A stretch of DNA of 64,000 nt. Origin: Psychromonas sp. MB-3u-54. GTDB taxonomy: Bacteria; Pseudomonadota; Gammaproteobacteria; Enterobacterales; Psychromonadaceae. Shown piece by piece: positions 29,265 to 41,996 of the stretch. The DNA lies in assembly GCF_002836415.1 (NCBI RefSeq), contig NZ_PJBP01000174.1, positions 1 through 64,000 on the forward strand, written 5' to 3'. The first letter of the stretch is position 1; every line of letters starts with the position of its first letter. The position numbers were made by a program, and so were the translations under genes. Under the pieces are notes generated by a model. The model was not told where the DNA came from and did no database searches. It was given only the letters and a program-made list of their open reading frames with translations.

Positions 29265-29654
29265 TTAAGCTTTGCTAATAGCAATCGCTTCAACTTCCAC
29301 TAAAACATCTTTCGGTAAACGTGCTACTTCAACACAAGCACGGGCCGGAGGATTTTCAGGAAAGTACTGGCTATAAACCGTATTAAAAGCAGCAAATTGA
29401 CTCATATCTTTAATAAAACAAGTGGTTTTTATAACACTGCCGGCATCCGCATTGGCTTCAGCTAAAACAGCCATTAAGTTGTCCATTACCTGTTTAGTCT
29501 GCTCGCTTACCCCACCTTCCACTATTTCCATGGTTTCTGGTATTAAAGGGATTTGGCCGGAAGTAAAGACCAACTCGCCAAATTTTATAGCCTGTGAGTA
29601 TGCTCCAATTGCTGCCGGCGATTTTGTTGTGTTTATGATTTCTTTAGTTGTCAT
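29265..29654 (-). CDS. ridA: RidA family 2-iminobutanoate/2-iminopropanoate deaminase
   Basis: This 129-aa YjgF/YER057c/UK114 protein hydrolyses reactive enamine/imine intermediates made by PLP enzymes such as threonine dehydratase. The catalytic arginine is R105 in PARACVEVARLPKDVLVEVEAIA. GAYSQAIKFGELVFTSGQIP is the family signature. It lies alone between rpoC and tusD, an unusual place. The ilv genes, whose pathway produces its substrates, are about 12 kb away. Confidence 0.92.
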   Translation of the reverse strand: MTTKEIINTTKSPAAIGAYSQAIKFGELVFTSGQIPLIPETMEIVEGGVSEQTKQVMDNLMAVLAEANADAGSVIKTTCFIKDMSQFAAFNTVYSQYFPENPPARACVEVARLPKDVLVEVEAIAISKA

Positions 29655-29733
29655 CTGTCGATCATCCTTAATAGATTAATTAGCGTGGCTATATATTGGA
29701 TTAAATAATGAGGAAAAACAAGAAAATAAAGCG

Positions 29734-29802
29734 TAATGGCTTGAAGGAAAAAAGGCTTGAACGATCTTTCATGCCTTCTAGCTTTCCAGCTATCTAGCCT
29801 TG
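29734..29802. repeat. Short AGGCTTGA/CTAGC-type repeats downstream of rpoC
   Basis: Units GGCTTGAAGG and GGCTTGAACG are followed by CCTTCTAGCTTTCCAGCTATCTAGCC. It is a small, degenerate member of the AGCT family, just beyond the rpoC terminator. Confidence 0.6.
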
Positions 29803-29818
29803 TGACTTTCCCAGATAC

Positions 29819-29848
29819 AAAAAAAGGTGCCGAAGCACCTTTTTTATT
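29819..29848 (-). terminator. Rho-independent terminator after rpoC
   Basis: AAAAAAGGTGC and GCACCTTTTTT pair around CGAA. On the minus strand the T tract ends the rpoBC transcript about 18 bases after the stop. Confidence 0.93.
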
Positions 29849-29865
29849 GACCGTGAAATTAGTGA

Positions 29866-32800
29866 TTAATCACCAAAATCAACTGCATTTAGCAAGTCAG
29901 CTAAGTTTTGTTCAGCTGTACCTGTATCTACGACTGCTTCTTCAACTTTTGGTGCCAGTTCAGCAGCTTTCGCAGCAGCTCGCGCTCTATGATGAGCGAA
30001 ACCAGTACCAGCCGGAATCAGACGACCAACGATAACATTCTCTTTCAGGCCGTGTAATTGATCACACTTGCCAGCAACAGCAGCTTCCGTAAGAACACGT
30101 GTTGTTTCTTGGAAAGATGCAGCTGAGATAAACGACTCAGTTGCTAGAGATGCTTTGGTGATACCTAATAACTGGTAATCAAAAGTAGCAATTGCTTTAC
30201 CTTCAGCTACCAAGCGGCGGTTTTCAATCACAACACGTGCAACTTCAGCTTGCTCGCCTTTTAGGAATGCAGAATCACCATTGTCAGTAATTGTACCTTT
30301 ACGCAGCATTTGGTTAACGATAACTTCGATATGTTTATCATTAATTTTTACGCCCTGTAAGCGGTAAACTTCCTGTACTTCATTAGTGATGTAGTTAGCA
30401 ACCGGGCTAATACCACGTAAACGAAGAATATCATGTGGAGATTCAGGACCATCGGAAATAACCTCACCTTTTTCAATCTTCTCACCTTCGAAGATGTTCA
30501 GGTGACGCCATTTAGGCACCATCTCTTCATAAGCTTCACCGTTTGCCTGGGTAATAACTAAGCGGCGTTTGCCTTTAGTTTCTTTACCAAATGCAAGCGT
30601 ACCAGAAACTTCAGCAAGAATGGCTGCATCTTTTGGCGTACGCGCTTCAAACAGATCGGCAACGCGTGGTAGACCACCCGTGATATCACGTGTTTTTGAG
30701 CTTTCTTGAGGAATACGTGCAACCGCATCACCCACTCGTACTTTCGCGCCATCTTCAAGACTAACGATTGCGTTTGCAGCAAGTGCATATTGAGCCGCAA
30801 CGTCTGTCCCAGGAATGAACAAGTCATTACCCTGTGGATCGACAAGTTTCACCATCGGACGCAATTCTTTACCAGCATTAGGTCGCTGTGCCGGATCGAT
30901 GATAACAGTACTTGATAAACCGGTAAATTCATCGGCTTGTTTAGTAATACTCAGACCTTCGATAAAGTCTAAGAACTGAACCGTACCTTCCACTTCCGTA
31001 ATAATTGGATGTGTATGCGGGTCCCAGTTAGCGATGATTTCACCAGAAGTAATTTCAGCACCATCTTGTTTCTCAAGTACAGCACCGTAAGGCAGTCTAT
31101 GGTTTTCTTTAGTACGGCCTAATTTATCAATAATAGTTAATTCTGTTGAACGAGAAGTCACAACGACTTTCTGTTCAGAGTTAATTACAAACTTAGCGTT
31201 ATGCAGTTTGATTTTACCCGTATTCTTAACTTGAATATTGTTTTCAGAAGCAGCACGAGATGCAGCACCACCGATGTGGAAGGTACGCATTGTAAGCTGT
31301 GTTCCTGGCTCACCGATTGATTGCGCTGCCATAACACCGATTGCTTCACCTTGACCGACCATATGGCCACGAGCAAGGTCACGACCGTAACATTGCGCAC
31401 AAGCACCAAAGTCTGTTTGACAGGTAATAACTGAACGTACCCATACTTGGTCAACCGAGGCTTCTTCGATAAGGTCACATAGTTTTTCATCAAGCAGAAC
31501 GTTACGGGCGATTAAGACTTCGCCTTTCGTTCCTGGTTTAATGATGTCTTGAGCAACAACACGACCAAGCACACGTTCACGAAGCGCTTCAACAACATCA
31601 CCACCTTGAATAAGCGGTGTCACTAACAGACCATCTTCACTACCACAATCTTTTTCAGTGATAACTAAATCTTGCGCGATATCAACAAGACGACGCGTTA
31701 GATAACCCGAGTTTGCTGTTTTAAGTGCGGTATCGGCCAGACCTTTACGTGCACCGTGCGTGGAGATAAAGTACTGAAGTACGTTTAGACCTTCACGGAA
31801 GTTCGCGGTGATCGGCGTTTCGATGATTGAACCATCGGGTTTAGCCATCAGACCACGCATACCAGCTAACTGACGAATCTGTGCAGCACTACCACGCGCA
31901 CCGGAGTCGGCCATCATATAAACGCTGTTAAACGAATCTTGCTGAACTTCTTCACCTTTACTATTAACAACAGTATCTTTAGAAAGGTTTTCCATCATCG
32001 CTTTGGCAACCTGCTCATTCGCACTTGCCCAGATATCGATAACTTTGTTGTAACGCTCACCAGCAGTTACAAGACCTGCCTGGAACTGTTCGTGAATCTC
32101 TTGAACTTCAGCTTCTGCAGCTTCAACTAAGGTTTTCTTAGTAGAAGGAATAACCATATCATCGATACATACCGAAGCACCTGACAAGGTTGCATATTCA
32201 AAACCGGTATACATTAATTGGTCAGCAAAAATAACCGTATGCTTAATACCCAACAGACGGTAACAGGCATTCAGTGCAGTCGATATTTGCTTTTTACCCA
32301 TGGGTAAATCAACAAGCTCAAAAGGCAAACCTTCTGGCATGATTAACGATAAAATCGCACGGCCAACGGTCGTTTCAATAATGTTAATTGATTCTGTACG
32401 GCTCTTGTCGTCAGCAATATGAACTTGTTTCATACGTACTTTAACAATCGCTTGTAAACCAACAGCGCCGGCACGGTAAGCTTTTTCCGCTTCTTTCGCG
32501 CTTTGGAACCACATGCCTTCGCCTTTAGCATTTATCTTAGAGCGAGTCATGTAATAAAGGCCAAGTACAACATCTTGAGAAGGAACAATAATCGGCTCAC
32601 CATTTGCTGGCGATAGGATGTTATTGGTCGACATCATCAAAGTACGTGCTTCAAGCTGTGCTTCAATAGTTAACGGTACGTGTACCGCCATTTGGTCACC
32701 ATCGAAATCGGCATTGTATGCCGCACAAACTAGCGGGTGAAGCTGAATCGCTTTACCTTCAATCAGTACGGGTTCAAATGCCTGGATACCCAATCTGTGC

Positions 32801-34086
32801 AGTGTTGGTGCACGGTTAAGCAGTACTGGATGTTCGCGAATCACGCCTTCCAGAATATCCCAAACTTCGCCACCTTCACGATCAACTAATTTCTTAGCCG
32901 CTTTGATAGTAGTCGCAAGACCTAAAGCTTCCAGTTTTCCGTAAACAAACGGCTTGAACAGTTCAAGTGCCATTTTCTTAGGAAGACCACACTGGTGTAA
33001 ACGCAGTGTCGGTCCTACTGTGATCACAGAACGGCCGGAGTAATCTACACGTTTACCGAGTAGATTCTGACGGAAACGACCCTGTTTACCTTTGATCATA
33101 TCAGCAAGTGATTTCAGAGGACGCTTGTTAGAACCGGTAATAGCACGGCCACGACGGCCATTGTCTAATAATGCATCCACAGACTCTTGTAACATACGTT
33201 TTTCGTTACGTACGATGATATCTGGCGCCGCTAGATCTAGTAGGCGTTTTAGACGGTTATTACGGTTAATAACACGACGGTATAGATCATTTAGATCCGA
33301 TGTCGCAAAACGACCGCCATCAAGTGGCACTAACGGACGTAAATCAGGCGGAAGCACTGGCAATACAGTCAGGATCATCCACTCTGGTTTGTTTGAAGAC
33401 TGGTGGAAAGACTCAACCAGTTTCAAACGTTTAGTTAATTTCTTACGCTTAGTTTCAGAGTTAGTAGTACCTAGCTCTTCACGCATTTCAGAGATCTCAT
33501 GGTCGAGATCCAGCTGTTTTAATAGTGAGAATATAGCTTCTGCACCCATTACAGCTTCAAACTCATCGCCCCACTGCTCAAGCATGTCTAAATATTCTTC
33601 TTCAAGAAGAATTTGACGACGCTCAAGATCTGTCATGCCTGGCTCTACAACCACGAAAGATTCAAAATACAGGATACGTTCAATATCACGCAGGGTCATA
33701 TCAAGCATTAAGCCGATACGAGACGGTAATGACTTAAGGAACCAAATGTGAGCGACAGGGGATGCTAATTCGATATGGCCCATACGGTCACGACGAACTT
33801 TAGACTGAGTTACCTCAACACCACATTTTTCACAAATAACACCACGATGTTTCAGGCGCTTGTACTTGCCACATAAACATTCGTAATCTTTAATTGGACC
33901 AAAGATACGCGCACAGAATAAACCTTCACGTTCAGGTTTAAAGGTACGGTAGTTAATTGTTTCTGGTTTTTTCACTTCACCAAATGACCATGAGCGGACC
34001 ATTTCAGGTGATGCTAAACCAATTTTAATACCATCAAATTCTTTGGTTTTATTTTGCTGCTTTAAAAACTTTAATAAGTCTTTCAC
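29866..34086 (-). CDS. rpoC: DNA-directed RNA polymerase subunit beta'
   Basis: This 1406-aa catalytic subunit is one residue shorter than E. coli RpoC. The N-terminal zinc ribbon has C70, C72, C85 and C88. The magnesium-binding NADFDGDQM is near residue 460. A second zinc site ([15 protein letters not shown]) and the trigger-loop region are present. It is followed by a terminator and preceded by rpoB with a spacer of about 70 bases. Confidence 0.98.
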   Translation of the reverse strand: MKDLLKFLKQQNKTKEFDGIKIGLASPEMVRSWSFGEVKKPETINYRTFKPEREGLFCARIFGPIKDYECLCGKYKRLKHRGVICEKCGVEVTQSKVRRDRMGHIELASPVAHIWFLKSLPSRIGLMLDMTLRDIERILYFESFVVVEPGMTDLERRQILLEEEYLDMLEQWGDEFEAVMGAEAIFSLLKQLDLDHEISEMREELGTTNSETKRKKLTKRLKLVESFHQSSNKPEWMILTVLPVLPPDLRPLVPLDGGRFATSDLNDLYRRVINRNNRLKRLLDLAAPDIIVRNEKRMLQESVDALLDNGRRGRAITGSNKRPLKSLADMIKGKQGRFRQNLLGKRVDYSGRSVITVGPTLRLHQCGLPKKMALELFKPFVYGKLEALGLATTIKAAKKLVDREGGEVWDILEGVIREHPVLLNRAPTLHRLGIQAFEPVLIEGKAIQLHPLVCAAYNADFDGDQMAVHVPLTIEAQLEARTLMMSTNNILSPANGEPIIVPSQDVVLGLYYMTRSKINAKGEGMWFQSAKEAEKAYRAGAVGLQAIVKVRMKQVHIADDKSRTESINIIETTVGRAILSLIMPEGLPFELVDLPMGKKQISTALNACYRLLGIKHTVIFADQLMYTGFEYATLSGASVCIDDMVIPSTKKTLVEAAEAEVQEIHEQFQAGLVTAGERYNKVIDIWASANEQVAKAMMENLSKDTVVNSKGEEVQQDSFNSVYMMADSGARGSAAQIRQLAGMRGLMAKPDGSIIETPITANFREGLNVLQYFISTHGARKGLADTALKTANSGYLTRRLVDIAQDLVITEKDCGSEDGLLVTPLIQGGDVVEALRERVLGRVVAQDIIKPGTKGEVLIARNVLLDEKLCDLIEEASVDQVWVRSVITCQTDFGACAQCYGRDLARGHMVGQGEAIGVMAAQSIGEPGTQLTMRTFHIGGAASRAASENNIQVKNTGKIKLHNAKFVINSEQKVVVTSRSTELTIIDKLGRTKENHRLPYGAVLEKQDGAEITSGEIIANWDPHTHPIITEVEGTVQFLDFIEGLSITKQADEFTGLSSTVIIDPAQRPNAGKELRPMVKLVDPQGNDLFIPGTDVAAQYALAANAIVSLEDGAKVRVGDAVARIPQESSKTRDITGGLPRVADLFEARTPKDAAILAEVSGTLAFGKETKGKRRLVITQANGEAYEEMVPKWRHLNIFEGEKIEKGEVISDGPESPHDILRLRGISPVANYITNEVQEVYRLQGVKINDKHIEVIVNQMLRKGTITDNGDSAFLKGEQAEVARVVIENRRLVAEGKAIATFDYQLLGITKASLATESFISAASFQETTRVLTEAAVAGKCDQLHGLKENVIVGRLIPAGTGFAHHRARAAAKAAELAPKVEEAVVDTGTAEQNLADLLNAVDFGD

Positions 34087-34159
34087 GCTACTCTCCCATA
34101 GGAGTTAAAACTAGGCGCCTTAATTTTCAAGACGCCACATATTTACTACAGCTTAATGC

Positions 34160-37100
34160 TTAGTTACTTTCATCTAGCTCAATGTTGATGCTTAATGAAC
34201 GGATCTCTTTCAACAATACGTTGAATGATTCAGGCATGCCTGGTTCCATTCTATGGTCGCCGTCAACGATGTTTTTATACATCTTAGTACGACCGTTAAC
34301 ATCATCGGATTTAACCGTAAGCATTTCTTGAAGAGTGTAAGCAGCACCATAAGCTTCCAGTGCCCATACTTCCATCTCACCAAAACGCTGACCACCGAAC
34401 TGCGCTTTACCACCAAGTGGTTGCTGAGTTACTAAGCTGTAAGAGCCAGTAGAACGCGCATGCATCTTATCATCAACCAAGTGATTCAGTTTCAGCATGT
34501 ACATGTAACCAACGGTCACAGGACGTTCAAACTCAATACCCGTACGGCCGTCAGTCAGTTGTAATTGACCTGATTCAGGTAAATCAGCCATGCGTAATAA
34601 CTCACGGATTTCGCCTTCGTTGGCACCATCAAATGCAGGTGTCGCAACGGGTAAACCTTTGTACAGGTTCTTAGCTAAACGCATTACCGCTTCATCATCA
34701 AAATCATTAAGATCAACATGACATGGCGCATCACCGAAAGAGTATAGTTTCTGTACAAATTCGCGCACTTTAGCAATTTCAATATCACGCTGGTATTTGA
34801 TCATACGCTCAAGTTTTTCGCCCACACCTTTGGCAGCAAGACCTAAGTGAGTTTCCAAAACCTGACCAATGTTCATCCGTGACGGTACACCCAGCGGGTT
34901 AAGTACGATATCAACAGGAACACCAAACTCATCATGCGGCATATCTTCAACAGGAACGATGTTTGAAATAACACCTTTGTTACCGTGACGACCCGCCATT
35001 TTATCACCAGGCTGCAGGCGACGACGGACAGCTAGATACACTTTAACAATCTTCTGAACACCAGGAGCAAGATCATCACCTTGAGTGATTTTACGACGTT
35101 TGACATCAAACTCTTTATCGTAATCAGCTTTGACTTCATCGTATTGAGTAATGATTTGATCTAAATAAGACTGTTTAGTTTCATCATCAATCTGCACTTC
35201 TAACCACTGTGCACGAGGCATCTGTAGCAGACGCGCTTCATCCTGACCGGCACCAACAAGAATAGCTAAGGCTTTTTCATAAATTGCGTTTTCTAAGATT
35301 TTGAACTTTTCAGTTAAATCTTTCTTCGCCGCTTTAAGCTGCATTTCTTCTATTTCAAGCGCTCGTTTATCTTTTTCAACACCATCTCGAGTAAAGACTT
35401 GTACGTCAATAACCGTTGCGTAGGTTGAGGCAGCTACACGTAAAGAACTGTCTTTAACGTCCGATGCTTTCTCACCGAAGATAGCTCGTAATAGTTTTTC
35501 TTCAGGTGTTAGCTGTGTTTCACCTTTAGGTGTCACTTTACCAACGAGGATATCACCTGGTTTAACTTCAGCACCCACGTACACAATACCTGATTCATCA
35601 AGTTTGCTCAGTGCAGCTTCGCCAACGTTCGGGATATCAGCAGAAATTTCTTCACTACCCAATTTAGTTTCACGTGCGACACATGAGAACTCTTGAATAT
35701 GGATGGTGGTGAATCTGTCTTCCTGTGAAACACGCTCAGAAATAAGGATTGAATCCTCGAAGTTGTAACCGTTCCAAGGCATGAAGGCAATCTTCATGTT
35801 TTGGCCCAAAGCAAGGTCGCCCATATCGGTAGACGGGCCATCGGCCAGTACATCACCGCGAACAATTGGTTCGCCAGGTTTACAAGTTGGTTTTTGGTTA
35901 ATACAAGTATTCTGATTTGAACGTGTGTATTTGGTTAAATTGTAAATATCGATACCCGCTTCGCCAGGAAGGAGCTCGCTATCATCAACTTTAACAACAA
36001 TACGGGATGCATCAACATAATCAATAATACCACCACGTTTGGCGATAATTGTAACACCCGAATCGATTGCAAGACGACGTTCAATACCTGTTCCTACAAG
36101 CGGTTTATCCGCACGTAAAGTTGGAACGGCTTGACGTTGCATGTTCGAGCCCATTAAGGCACGGTTAGCATCATCGTGTTCTAGGAATGGAATTAATGAC
36201 GCCGCGACAGAGATTATCTGTTGTGGTGACACATCCATGTAATCGATATCCGCAGGGCTCAAAAAGGTAGACTCACCTTGATGACGACAAGGGATCAATT
36301 CTTCGTCCAACACACCATTTTCATCAATACTGGCGCTTGCCTGTGCAATGACGAATGAACCTTCTTCAATCGCAGAAAGGTATTCAACGCGATCCGTTGG
36401 TTTACCATCTTCAACTTTACGGTAAGGTGTTTCTAAGAAACCGTAACTGTTGGTGCGTGAGAAAGTTGCCAAGGAGTTAATCAGACCAATGTTTGGTCCC
36501 TCTGGCGTTTCGATTGGACACAAACGACCGTAATGCGTTGGATGTACGTCACGTACTTCAAAGCCCGCACGTTCACGCGTTAGACCACCAGGTCCTAATG
36601 CTGAAATACGACGTTTATGAGTTACTTCTGAAAGCGGGTTATTTTGATCCATAAACTGTGACAGTTGTGATGAACCGAAGAACTCTTTAACAGCAGCAGA
36701 AATAGGTTTCGCATTGATTAAATCCTGTGGCATAGTTGCATCAAGATCGCCCAGAGACAGACGCTCTCTTACGGCACGTTCAACACGTACTAAACCAACA
36801 CGGAATTGGTTTTCAGCCATTTCGCCAACACAACGAATACGACGGTTACCAAGATGATCGATATCATCGACAATGCCGTCACCATTACGGATAGCAATAA
36901 GTGTTTTCATTACACTTAAGATGTCATCCTTGGATAAAATACCAGCACCTTCATCGCCGTCAATACCAACACGACGGTTGAACTTCATACGGCCAACTTT
37001 AGAAAGCTCGTAACGTTCTTCAGCAAAGAACAGGTTGTGGAATAAACCTTCTGCTGCGTCTTTAGTTGGTGGCTCGCCCGGACGCATCATACGGTAGATT

Positions 37101-38200
37101 TCAACTAACGCTTCAAGGCGATTACTTGAACTATCAACACGTAATGTATCGGAAATAAATGAACCGCAATCTAGTTCATTAGTGTAAATAATATCAAAAG
37201 ATGTAATACCCGACTGAGTCAGTTCCGCTAATATTTCAAGCGTTAATATGTCGTTGGCATTAACAATGATTTCACCGGTTTCTTTACTGATGTAATCTTT
37301 AGCAACAACCAAATCTTTCTCTGCAATGTACTCAACAGGCACATCAAGCGTATTGATATTATCTTTTTCAAGCTGTTTAATATGGCGAGCGGTAATACGC
37401 TTGCCCTGCTCAACATAAACTTTGCCGTTTGCGGCAATATCAAATAACGCCATCTCACCACGTAAGCGGTCAGCAATTAGCGACATTGAGATGACACCGT
37501 CTTTAATGTCAAACTTGGTTGTGTCGTAGAATATGGCTAGAATTTCTTGTGTCGAATACTCAAGCGCTCGCAACATAATAGTTGCAGGGAGTTTACGACG
37601 ACGGTCAATACGAACAAAGAGGTTATCTTTAGGATCAAATTCAAAGTCTAACCAAGAACCGCGGTACGGAATTACGCGTGCATTATAAAGTACTTTACCA
37701 GAACTGTGCGTTTTACCTTTATCGTGGTCAAAGAATACACCAGGACTACGATGTAATTGGGACACGATAACACGCTCAGTACCATTGATTACAAAAGTAC
37801 CATTTTCTGTCATGAGTGGCATTTCACCCATGTACACTTCTTGTTCACGAATATCTTTAACCGTGCCGGCTGGTGCATCACGATCATAAATAACAAGACG
37901 TAATTTAACGCGCAATGAAGCAGAGTATGTTACTCCACGGATTTGGCATTCTTTCACATCAAATACCGGCTCACCTAAACGGTAGCTGACATATTGCAAT
38001 TCTGATGTGCCTGAATAACTGGCGATAGGGAAGATGCTGTTAAAAGCAGCCTCAAGACCAACTTCTCCAGTTAAATCGACTTCAATGAATCGTTTGAATG
38101 AATCTAGTTGAATCGACAACAAGTATGGTTTTTCCATCACCTGTGGACGTTTACCAAAATCCTTACGAATACGTTTTTTCTCAGTATAAGAGTAACCCAT
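34160..38200 (-). CDS. rpoB: DNA-directed RNA polymerase subunit beta
   Basis: This 1346-aa subunit (1342 in E. coli) begins [22 protein letters not shown]. The rifampicin region, [20 protein letters not shown] followed by [11 protein letters not shown], has wild-type residues at the usual resistance positions, so sensitivity is predicted. It ends in [12 protein letters not shown]. It is the fifth gene of the rplK-rplA-rplJ-rplL-rpoB-rpoC series. Confidence 0.98.
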   Translation of the reverse strand: MGYSYTEKKRIRKDFGKRPQVMEKPYLLSIQLDSFKRFIEVDLTGEVGLEAAFNSIFPIASYSGTSELQYVSYRLGEPVFDVKECQIRGVTYSASLRVKLRLVIYDRDAPAGTVKDIREQEVYMGEMPLMTENGTFVINGTERVIVSQLHRSPGVFFDHDKGKTHSSGKVLYNARVIPYRGSWLDFEFDPKDNLFVRIDRRRKLPATIMLRALEYSTQEILAIFYDTTKFDIKDGVISMSLIADRLRGEMALFDIAANGKVYVEQGKRITARHIKQLEKDNINTLDVPVEYIAEKDLVVAKDYISKETGEIIVNANDILTLEILAELTQSGITSFDIIYTNELDCGSFISDTLRVDSSSNRLEALVEIYRMMRPGEPPTKDAAEGLFHNLFFAEERYELSKVGRMKFNRRVGIDGDEGAGILSKDDILSVMKTLIAIRNGDGIVDDIDHLGNRRIRCVGEMAENQFRVGLVRVERAVRERLSLGDLDATMPQDLINAKPISAAVKEFFGSSQLSQFMDQNNPLSEVTHKRRISALGPGGLTRERAGFEVRDVHPTHYGRLCPIETPEGPNIGLINSLATFSRTNSYGFLETPYRKVEDGKPTDRVEYLSAIEEGSFVIAQASASIDENGVLDEELIPCRHQGESTFLSPADIDYMDVSPQQIISVAASLIPFLEHDDANRALMGSNMQRQAVPTLRADKPLVGTGIERRLAIDSGVTIIAKRGGIIDYVDASRIVVKVDDSELLPGEAGIDIYNLTKYTRSNQNTCINQKPTCKPGEPIVRGDVLADGPSTDMGDLALGQNMKIAFMPWNGYNFEDSILISERVSQEDRFTTIHIQEFSCVARETKLGSEEISADIPNVGEAALSKLDESGIVYVGAEVKPGDILVGKVTPKGETQLTPEEKLLRAIFGEKASDVKDSSLRVAASTYATVIDVQVFTRDGVEKDKRALEIEEMQLKAAKKDLTEKFKILENAIYEKALAILVGAGQDEARLLQMPRAQWLEVQIDDETKQSYLDQIITQYDEVKADYDKEFDVKRRKITQGDDLAPGVQKIVKVYLAVRRRLQPGDKMAGRHGNKGVISNIVPVEDMPHDEFGVPVDIVLNPLGVPSRMNIGQVLETHLGLAAKGVGEKLERMIKYQRDIEIAKVREFVQKLYSFGDAPCHVDLNDFDDEAVMRLAKNLYKGLPVATPAFDGANEGEIRELLRMADLPESGQLQLTDGRTGIEFERPVTVGYMYMLKLNHLVDDKMHARSTGSYSLVTQQPLGGKAQFGGQRFGEMEVWALEAYGAAYTLQEMLTVKSDDVNGRTKMYKNIVDGDHRMEPGMPESFNVLLKEIRSLSINIELDESN

Positions 38201-38370
38201 GTGGTTCCTTTGCTCGCTGATAAGTGATCATAGCTGTCCTGGTCTATTTTTAGACCTCTATTATAAGACAACGGCGAACATTATTTTCGTGTTAATGATG
38301 CGTTCTTTAACATCACCTTAAGTGTCCGACACCGTAAAAAATAATGAGAAATTACGGTATCCTATAGCGC

Positions 38371-38402
38371 AAAAAGGCCGGTGATTAAATAATCACCAGC
38401 CA
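38371..38402 (-). terminator. Attenuator between rplL and rpoB
   Basis: On the minus strand GGCTGGTGATT pairs with AATCACCGGCC around ATTT, followed by TTTTTGC. In E. coli a leaky terminator at this position reduces rpoBC expression relative to the ribosomal proteins, and this hairpin fits that role. The rest of the 239-base spacer shows nothing else I can support. Confidence 0.8.
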
Positions 38403-38439
38403 ATGCCATTTACATGGCTAATAAGTTATAAAATATGAC

Positions 38440-38805
38440 TTATTTAAGTTCAACAGTTGCGCCGATTTCTTCTAACACAGCTTTAAGAGCTTCAGCATCT
38501 GCTTTAGAGATACCTTCTTTAATAGCTACTGGGCAAGATTCAACAGCGTCTTTAGCTTCTTTCAGGCCAAGACCTGAAGCAGCACGAACGGCTTTGATTG
38601 CTTTAACTTTGTTTTCGCCGAATGTTGTCATTATAACATCAAATTCAGTTTGTTCTTCAACAGCTTCAGCAGGGCCAGCGGCACCAGCAACAGCAGCTGC
38701 TGCAGATACGCCGAATTTTTCTTCCATTGCTGTGATTAACTCAACAACTTCCATTACTGATAATTCAGCAACAGCTTCAATGATTTGGTCTTTAGTAATA
38801 GACAT
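38440..38805 (-). CDS. rplL: 50S ribosomal protein L7/L12
   Basis: This 121-aa acidic stalk protein recruits translation GTPases. The N-terminal dimerisation domain is followed by an Ala/Gly/Pro-rich hinge ([14 protein letters not shown]) and the C-terminal domain ending GATVELK. In E. coli the acetylated form is L7. It follows rplJ by 39 bases. Confidence 0.98.
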   Translation of the reverse strand: MSITKDQIIEAVAELSVMEVVELITAMEEKFGVSAAAAVAGAAGPAEAVEEQTEFDVIMTTFGENKVKAIKAVRAASGLGLKEAKDAVESCPVAIKEGISKADAEALKAVLEEIGATVELK

Positions 38806-38844
38806 GACTCAATTCCTATCTAAATATAATTAGTATGACAGCGA

Positions 38845-39348
38845 TTATGCTGCAGATTCTTCTTTCTGGTCGCGAATTGCAGCCAGAGTACGTACAAGTT
38901 TGCCAGCTGCAGCTTCTTTCATAGTAGCCATCAGTTTCGCAATTGCTTCATCGTATGTCGGTAGTGTTGCTAGACGGTCAAGTTGAGCGGCTTCAATAAA
39001 TTCACCCTCAAACGCTAGACCCTTAATTTCAAACTGATCATTAGCTTTAGCGAAGTCTTTTAATAGACGAGCCGCTGCACCTGGATGTTCGTTTGAGAAA
39101 GCAAGGATCGTAGGACCTATAAACAGATCTGCTAGACATGCAAAATCAGTCCCTTCAAGCGCACGACGTGCTAATGTGTTACGTACTAAACGTAAGTTAA
39201 CACCTTCTACACGTGCTTGTGCACGAAGTGCATTCATTTTACCCACTGTTACGCCACGTGAATTGGCAACAACAGCAGACAAAGCGATTTTAGCAGCTTC
39301 GTTGACTTCAGCGACAATAGCTTTTTTGTCTTCGAGTCCTAATGCCAT
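38845..39348 (-). CDS. rplJ: 50S ribosomal protein L10
   Basis: This 167-aa base of the L7/L12 stalk starts [20 protein letters not shown] and has the conserved [13 protein letters not shown] segment. The C-terminal helix binds L12 dimers. L10 with L12 represses translation of its own mRNA by binding the leader upstream. The ribosome binding site AGGAG is close to the ATG. Confidence 0.97.
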   Translation of the reverse strand: MALGLEDKKAIVAEVNEAAKIALSAVVANSRGVTVGKMNALRAQARVEGVNLRLVRNTLARRALEGTDFACLADLFIGPTILAFSNEHPGAAARLLKDFAKANDQFEIKGLAFEGEFIEAAQLDRLATLPTYDEAIAKLMATMKEAAAGKLVRTLAAIRDQKEESAA

Positions 39349-39399
39349 TTGGTTTTACTCCTGGATTCCACCGGGTTTTACCCCAGCTAAACACCCTCA

Positions 39400-39560
39400 T
39401 CAAGGTTAAATTATTGATGAGGCACTAATTCGGTAATCGGATCCAGGTAGAATAATTCTGTCTGGGGTCCGGCACCATCTACGTAGGAAATTAAGTTTAA
39501 CTAAGGCTAAACACCTACGGTCTCAGAAGGGACCTAAGGCCCTCCAAAGTAAGGCGACAA
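39400..39560 (-). ncRNA. Ribosomal protein L10 leader (autoregulatory mRNA structure)
   Basis: The 282-base spacer between rplA and rplJ contains the expected leader. On the minus strand GTAGGTGTTTAGCC...TTCCTACGTAGATGG is followed by CCGGACCCCAGA and a hairpin with CCTCATCAA/TTGATGAGG arms close to rplJ. The order resembles the E. coli L10 leader bound by the L10-(L12)4 complex. Exact boundaries are estimated by eye. Confidence 0.65.
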
Positions 39561-39630
39561 ATTATACAGATAATTTACCGCCTTGTATACACACATCACA
39601 TTTCAATAAAAATATGCTGTGTATAAAAAA

Positions 39631-40335
39631 TTAAGCTACCGTTGCTTTAACAGATGATGTATCGACTTTTAAGCCGGCACCCATCGTTGTAGATAGACTA
39701 ATTTTTTTCAAGAATTGACCTTTAGCGCCTGAAGGTTTGCCTTTAATAAGAGCTGCCAATAGTGCTTCAAGGTTTTCTCGGATTTGTACAGGTGTGAACG
39801 TTACTTTACCGATTGTAGAATGGATAATACCATTCTTATCATTACGGTAACGGATTTGACCCGCTTTCGCGTTCTTAACAGCTGTTGCAACATCTGGTGT
39901 TACTGTGCCAACTTTAGGGTTAGGCATTAGACCACGAGGACCTAAGATTTGACCTAATTGACCTACAACACGCATTGCGTCTGGAGATGCAATTACAACA
40001 TCAAAATTCAGTTCACCGGCTTTAACTTGTGCAGCAAGATCGTCCATGCCCACAATATCTGCACCGGCAGCTTTAGCTGCTTCTGCATTTGCGCCCTGTG
40101 TAAATACAGCAACACGAACAGTACGACCAGTACCGTGTGGCAATACTGTTGCGCCACGGACATTTTGATCACTACGACGAGGATCAACACCCAGGTTTAC
40201 TGATACATCAATGCTTTCGGTAAATTTAGCAGTCGCTAGCTTTTGTAAAAGAACAACAGCTTCATTGATTTCATATTCTTTAGTCGCGTCAACATTGTCG
40301 CGAACAGACTTCATACGTTTTGATAATTTAGCCAT
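39631..40335 (-). CDS. rplA: 50S ribosomal protein L1
   Basis: This 234-aa protein forms the mobile L1 stalk that helps release deacylated tRNA. Conserved segments include [25 protein letters not shown] and [16 protein letters not shown]1 represses the L11 operon in E. coli. It follows rplK after 4 bases. Confidence 0.98.
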   Translation of the reverse strand: MAKLSKRMKSVRDNVDATKEYEINEAVVLLQKLATAKFTESIDVSVNLGVDPRRSDQNVRGATVLPHGTGRTVRVAVFTQGANAEAAKAAGADIVGMDDLAAQVKAGELNFDVVIASPDAMRVVGQLGQILGPRGLMPNPKVGTVTPDVATAVKNAKAGQIRYRNDKNGIIHSTIGKVTFTPVQIRENLEALLAALIKGKPSGAKGQFLKKISLSTTMGAGLKVDTSSVKATVA

Positions 40336-40339
40336 GATA

Positions 40340-40768
40340 TTAGCCCTCTACTTCCAGACCCATTGAACGGGCAGAACCCGCTATACAACGTACCATCGCT
40401 TCATGATCGGCACCCGTTAAATCAGATTCTTTAATTGTTGCAATTTCTTCAAGTTGGACTTGTGTTACTTTGCCCACTTTATCTTTATTAGGAACTGCAG
40501 AACCAGATTTGATACCAGCTGCTTTCTTAAGTAAGAAAGATGCAGGTGGTGTTTTTGTTACGAACGTAAAAGAACGATCTGCATAAACTGTAATAACAAC
40601 TGGCGTTGGAGCGCCTTTTTCCATGGTATCTGTTTTTGCATTGAATGCTTTACAGAATTCCATGATATTAACACCGTGTTGACCAAGAGCAGGACCTACT
40701 GGTGGTGACGGATTAGCCATACCAGCTTTAACTTGCAGCTTGATATATGCTTGTACTTTTTTAGCCAT
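40340..40768 (-). CDS. rplK: 50S ribosomal protein L11
   Basis: This 142-aa protein binds the GTPase-associated centre of 23S rRNA and is needed for RelA activation. [39 protein letters not shown] is diagnostic. It starts about 60 bases after a terminator that separates it from nusG. Confidence 0.98.
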   Translation of the reverse strand: MAKKVQAYIKLQVKAGMANPSPPVGPALGQHGVNIMEFCKAFNAKTDTMEKGAPTPVVITVYADRSFTFVTKTPPASFLLKKAAGIKSGSAVPNKDKVGKVTQVQLEEIATIKESDLTGADHEAMVRCIAGSARSMGLEVEG

Positions 40769-40827
40769 AATATTACTACCTATATTTGGGTGTAGCGCTA
40801 TCTTCCGAATGAAAATAGCTTCCCGAT

Positions 40828-40866
40828 TAAAAAGGGCGGCAGATTATAACTATAATCTGCCACCCT
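40828..40866 (-). terminator. Rho-independent terminator between nusG and rplK
   Basis: On the minus strand GGGTGGCAGATTATA pairs with TATAATCTGCCGCCC and is followed by TTTTTAA. It should end or reduce secE-nusG transcription before the rplK operon. The sequence just after it probably contains the rplK promoter, but I cannot mark it confidently. Confidence 0.9.
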
Positions 40867-40927
40867 CCACAAGATCTTTTGCTGTTTTTTTAACCTTTAA
40901 GGCTATTTAAACCGCTTTTTCTGATAA

Positions 40928-41479
40928 TTAACTGTCTTTTTCTACTTGAGAAAACTCTAAATCAACGGGTGTTGCACGACCGAAGATAGAAACAGATACT
41001 TTCAAACGGCTCTTTTCATAGTCAACTTTCTCAACCGTTCCGGTGAAATCGACAAAAGGACCTTCAGTAACACGTACAATCTGACCCGCTTCAAACAGTG
41101 TTCTTGGTCGTGGAGAATCATGCGACTCTTGAAGACGATTAAGAATATTATCCACTTCTTTTTGAGAAATCGGTGCTGGACGCTCTTTACTGCCGCCGAT
41201 AAATCCCATCACGCGATCAATACTTTTCACTAAATGCCAGCTATCATCATTCATCGCCATTTCAACTAACACGTAGCCAGGAAAGAATTTACGTTCACTT
41301 TTACGTTTTTGTCCGGCGCGCATCTCAACAACTTCTTCCGTTGGGACTAAAATTTGGCCGAAGTGCTCTTCCATTTCATTTAATTTAATATATTCGAGTA
41401 ATGTTTTTTGTACACGCCCTTCATAGCCTGAAAATGCTTGCACCACATACCATCTCTTTTTTTGTAACTCTTCTGACAT
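40928..41479 (-). CDS. nusG: Transcription termination/antitermination protein NusG
   Basis: This 183-aa protein bridges RNA polymerase with Rho or ribosomal protein S10. The NGN domain ([20 protein letters not shown]) and the C-terminal KOW domain ([21 protein letters not shown]) are both clear. It starts 9 bases after secE. Its paralogue RfaH would be expected to act at the ops site near 63780; rfaH itself is not in the window. Confidence 0.97.
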   Translation of the reverse strand: MSEELQKKRWYVVQAFSGYEGRVQKTLLEYIKLNEMEEHFGQILVPTEEVVEMRAGQKRKSERKFFPGYVLVEMAMNDDSWHLVKSIDRVMGFIGGSKERPAPISQKEVDNILNRLQESHDSPRPRTLFEAGQIVRVTEGPFVDFTGTVEKVDYEKSRLKVSVSIFGRATPVDLEFSQVEKDS

Positions 41480-41488
41480 ATTAAATCC

Positions 41489-41869
41489 TTAAATTGCGGT
41501 GGTAATAAATGCGACTAGGCGGACGAGTACGCCATCAAGACCCCATAAAATCAGACCAACAATTGCTGATACGGCGAGGATAATTAATGTTGTCTGCACT
41601 GTTTCTTGACGTGTAGGCCAAACTACTTTGCGTACTTCTAAACGAGCATCTTTAGCGAAAGCGATGAATACTTGTCCCTTTTCCGTCATAACGGCAGAAA
41701 AGACAGCAAGTGCAGCTAACAGCAGCAAAATGCCTACACGCACTAAAATATTTAACGAGTCACCAACCATATAATTACCAACAATAATTGCCACTAGTAA
41801 TACGGTTGTAACACCCCATTTAAGACCGTCGAATGAACTTGTTTTATTTTCAGTATTCATTGTACTCAT
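41489..41869 (-). CDS. secE: Preprotein translocase subunit SecE
   Basis: This 126-aa inner-membrane protein has three predicted transmembrane segments, the E. coli-type long form. The conserved cytoplasmic hinge is KDARLEVRKVVWPTRQETVQTT. It stabilises SecY in the SecYEG channel. It heads the secE-nusG pair. The tuf and tRNA genes often found upstream are missing. Confidence 0.95.
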   Translation of the reverse strand: MSTMNTENKTSSFDGLKWGVTTVLLVAIIVGNYMVGDSLNILVRVGILLLLAALAVFSAVMTEKGQVFIAFAKDARLEVRKVVWPTRQETVQTTLIILAVSAIVGLILWGLDGVLVRLVAFITTAI

Positions 41870-41996
41870 AACGCGTTGTACCCATTGTTAAATTAATAAT
41901 CGTTTTTGTGCAAAAGACACTGTCTGAGGCATCAAATTAACTCGTTTTACTGTAAAACGCAGTGTAAATTCACACCTGAAATTAAAGCTCGTCAGT

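Noticed and set aside
33092-33616. 174-codon plus-strand frame inside rpoC
   Set aside because: It is a shadow of the rpoC coding strand and has no ribosome binding site or family resemblance.
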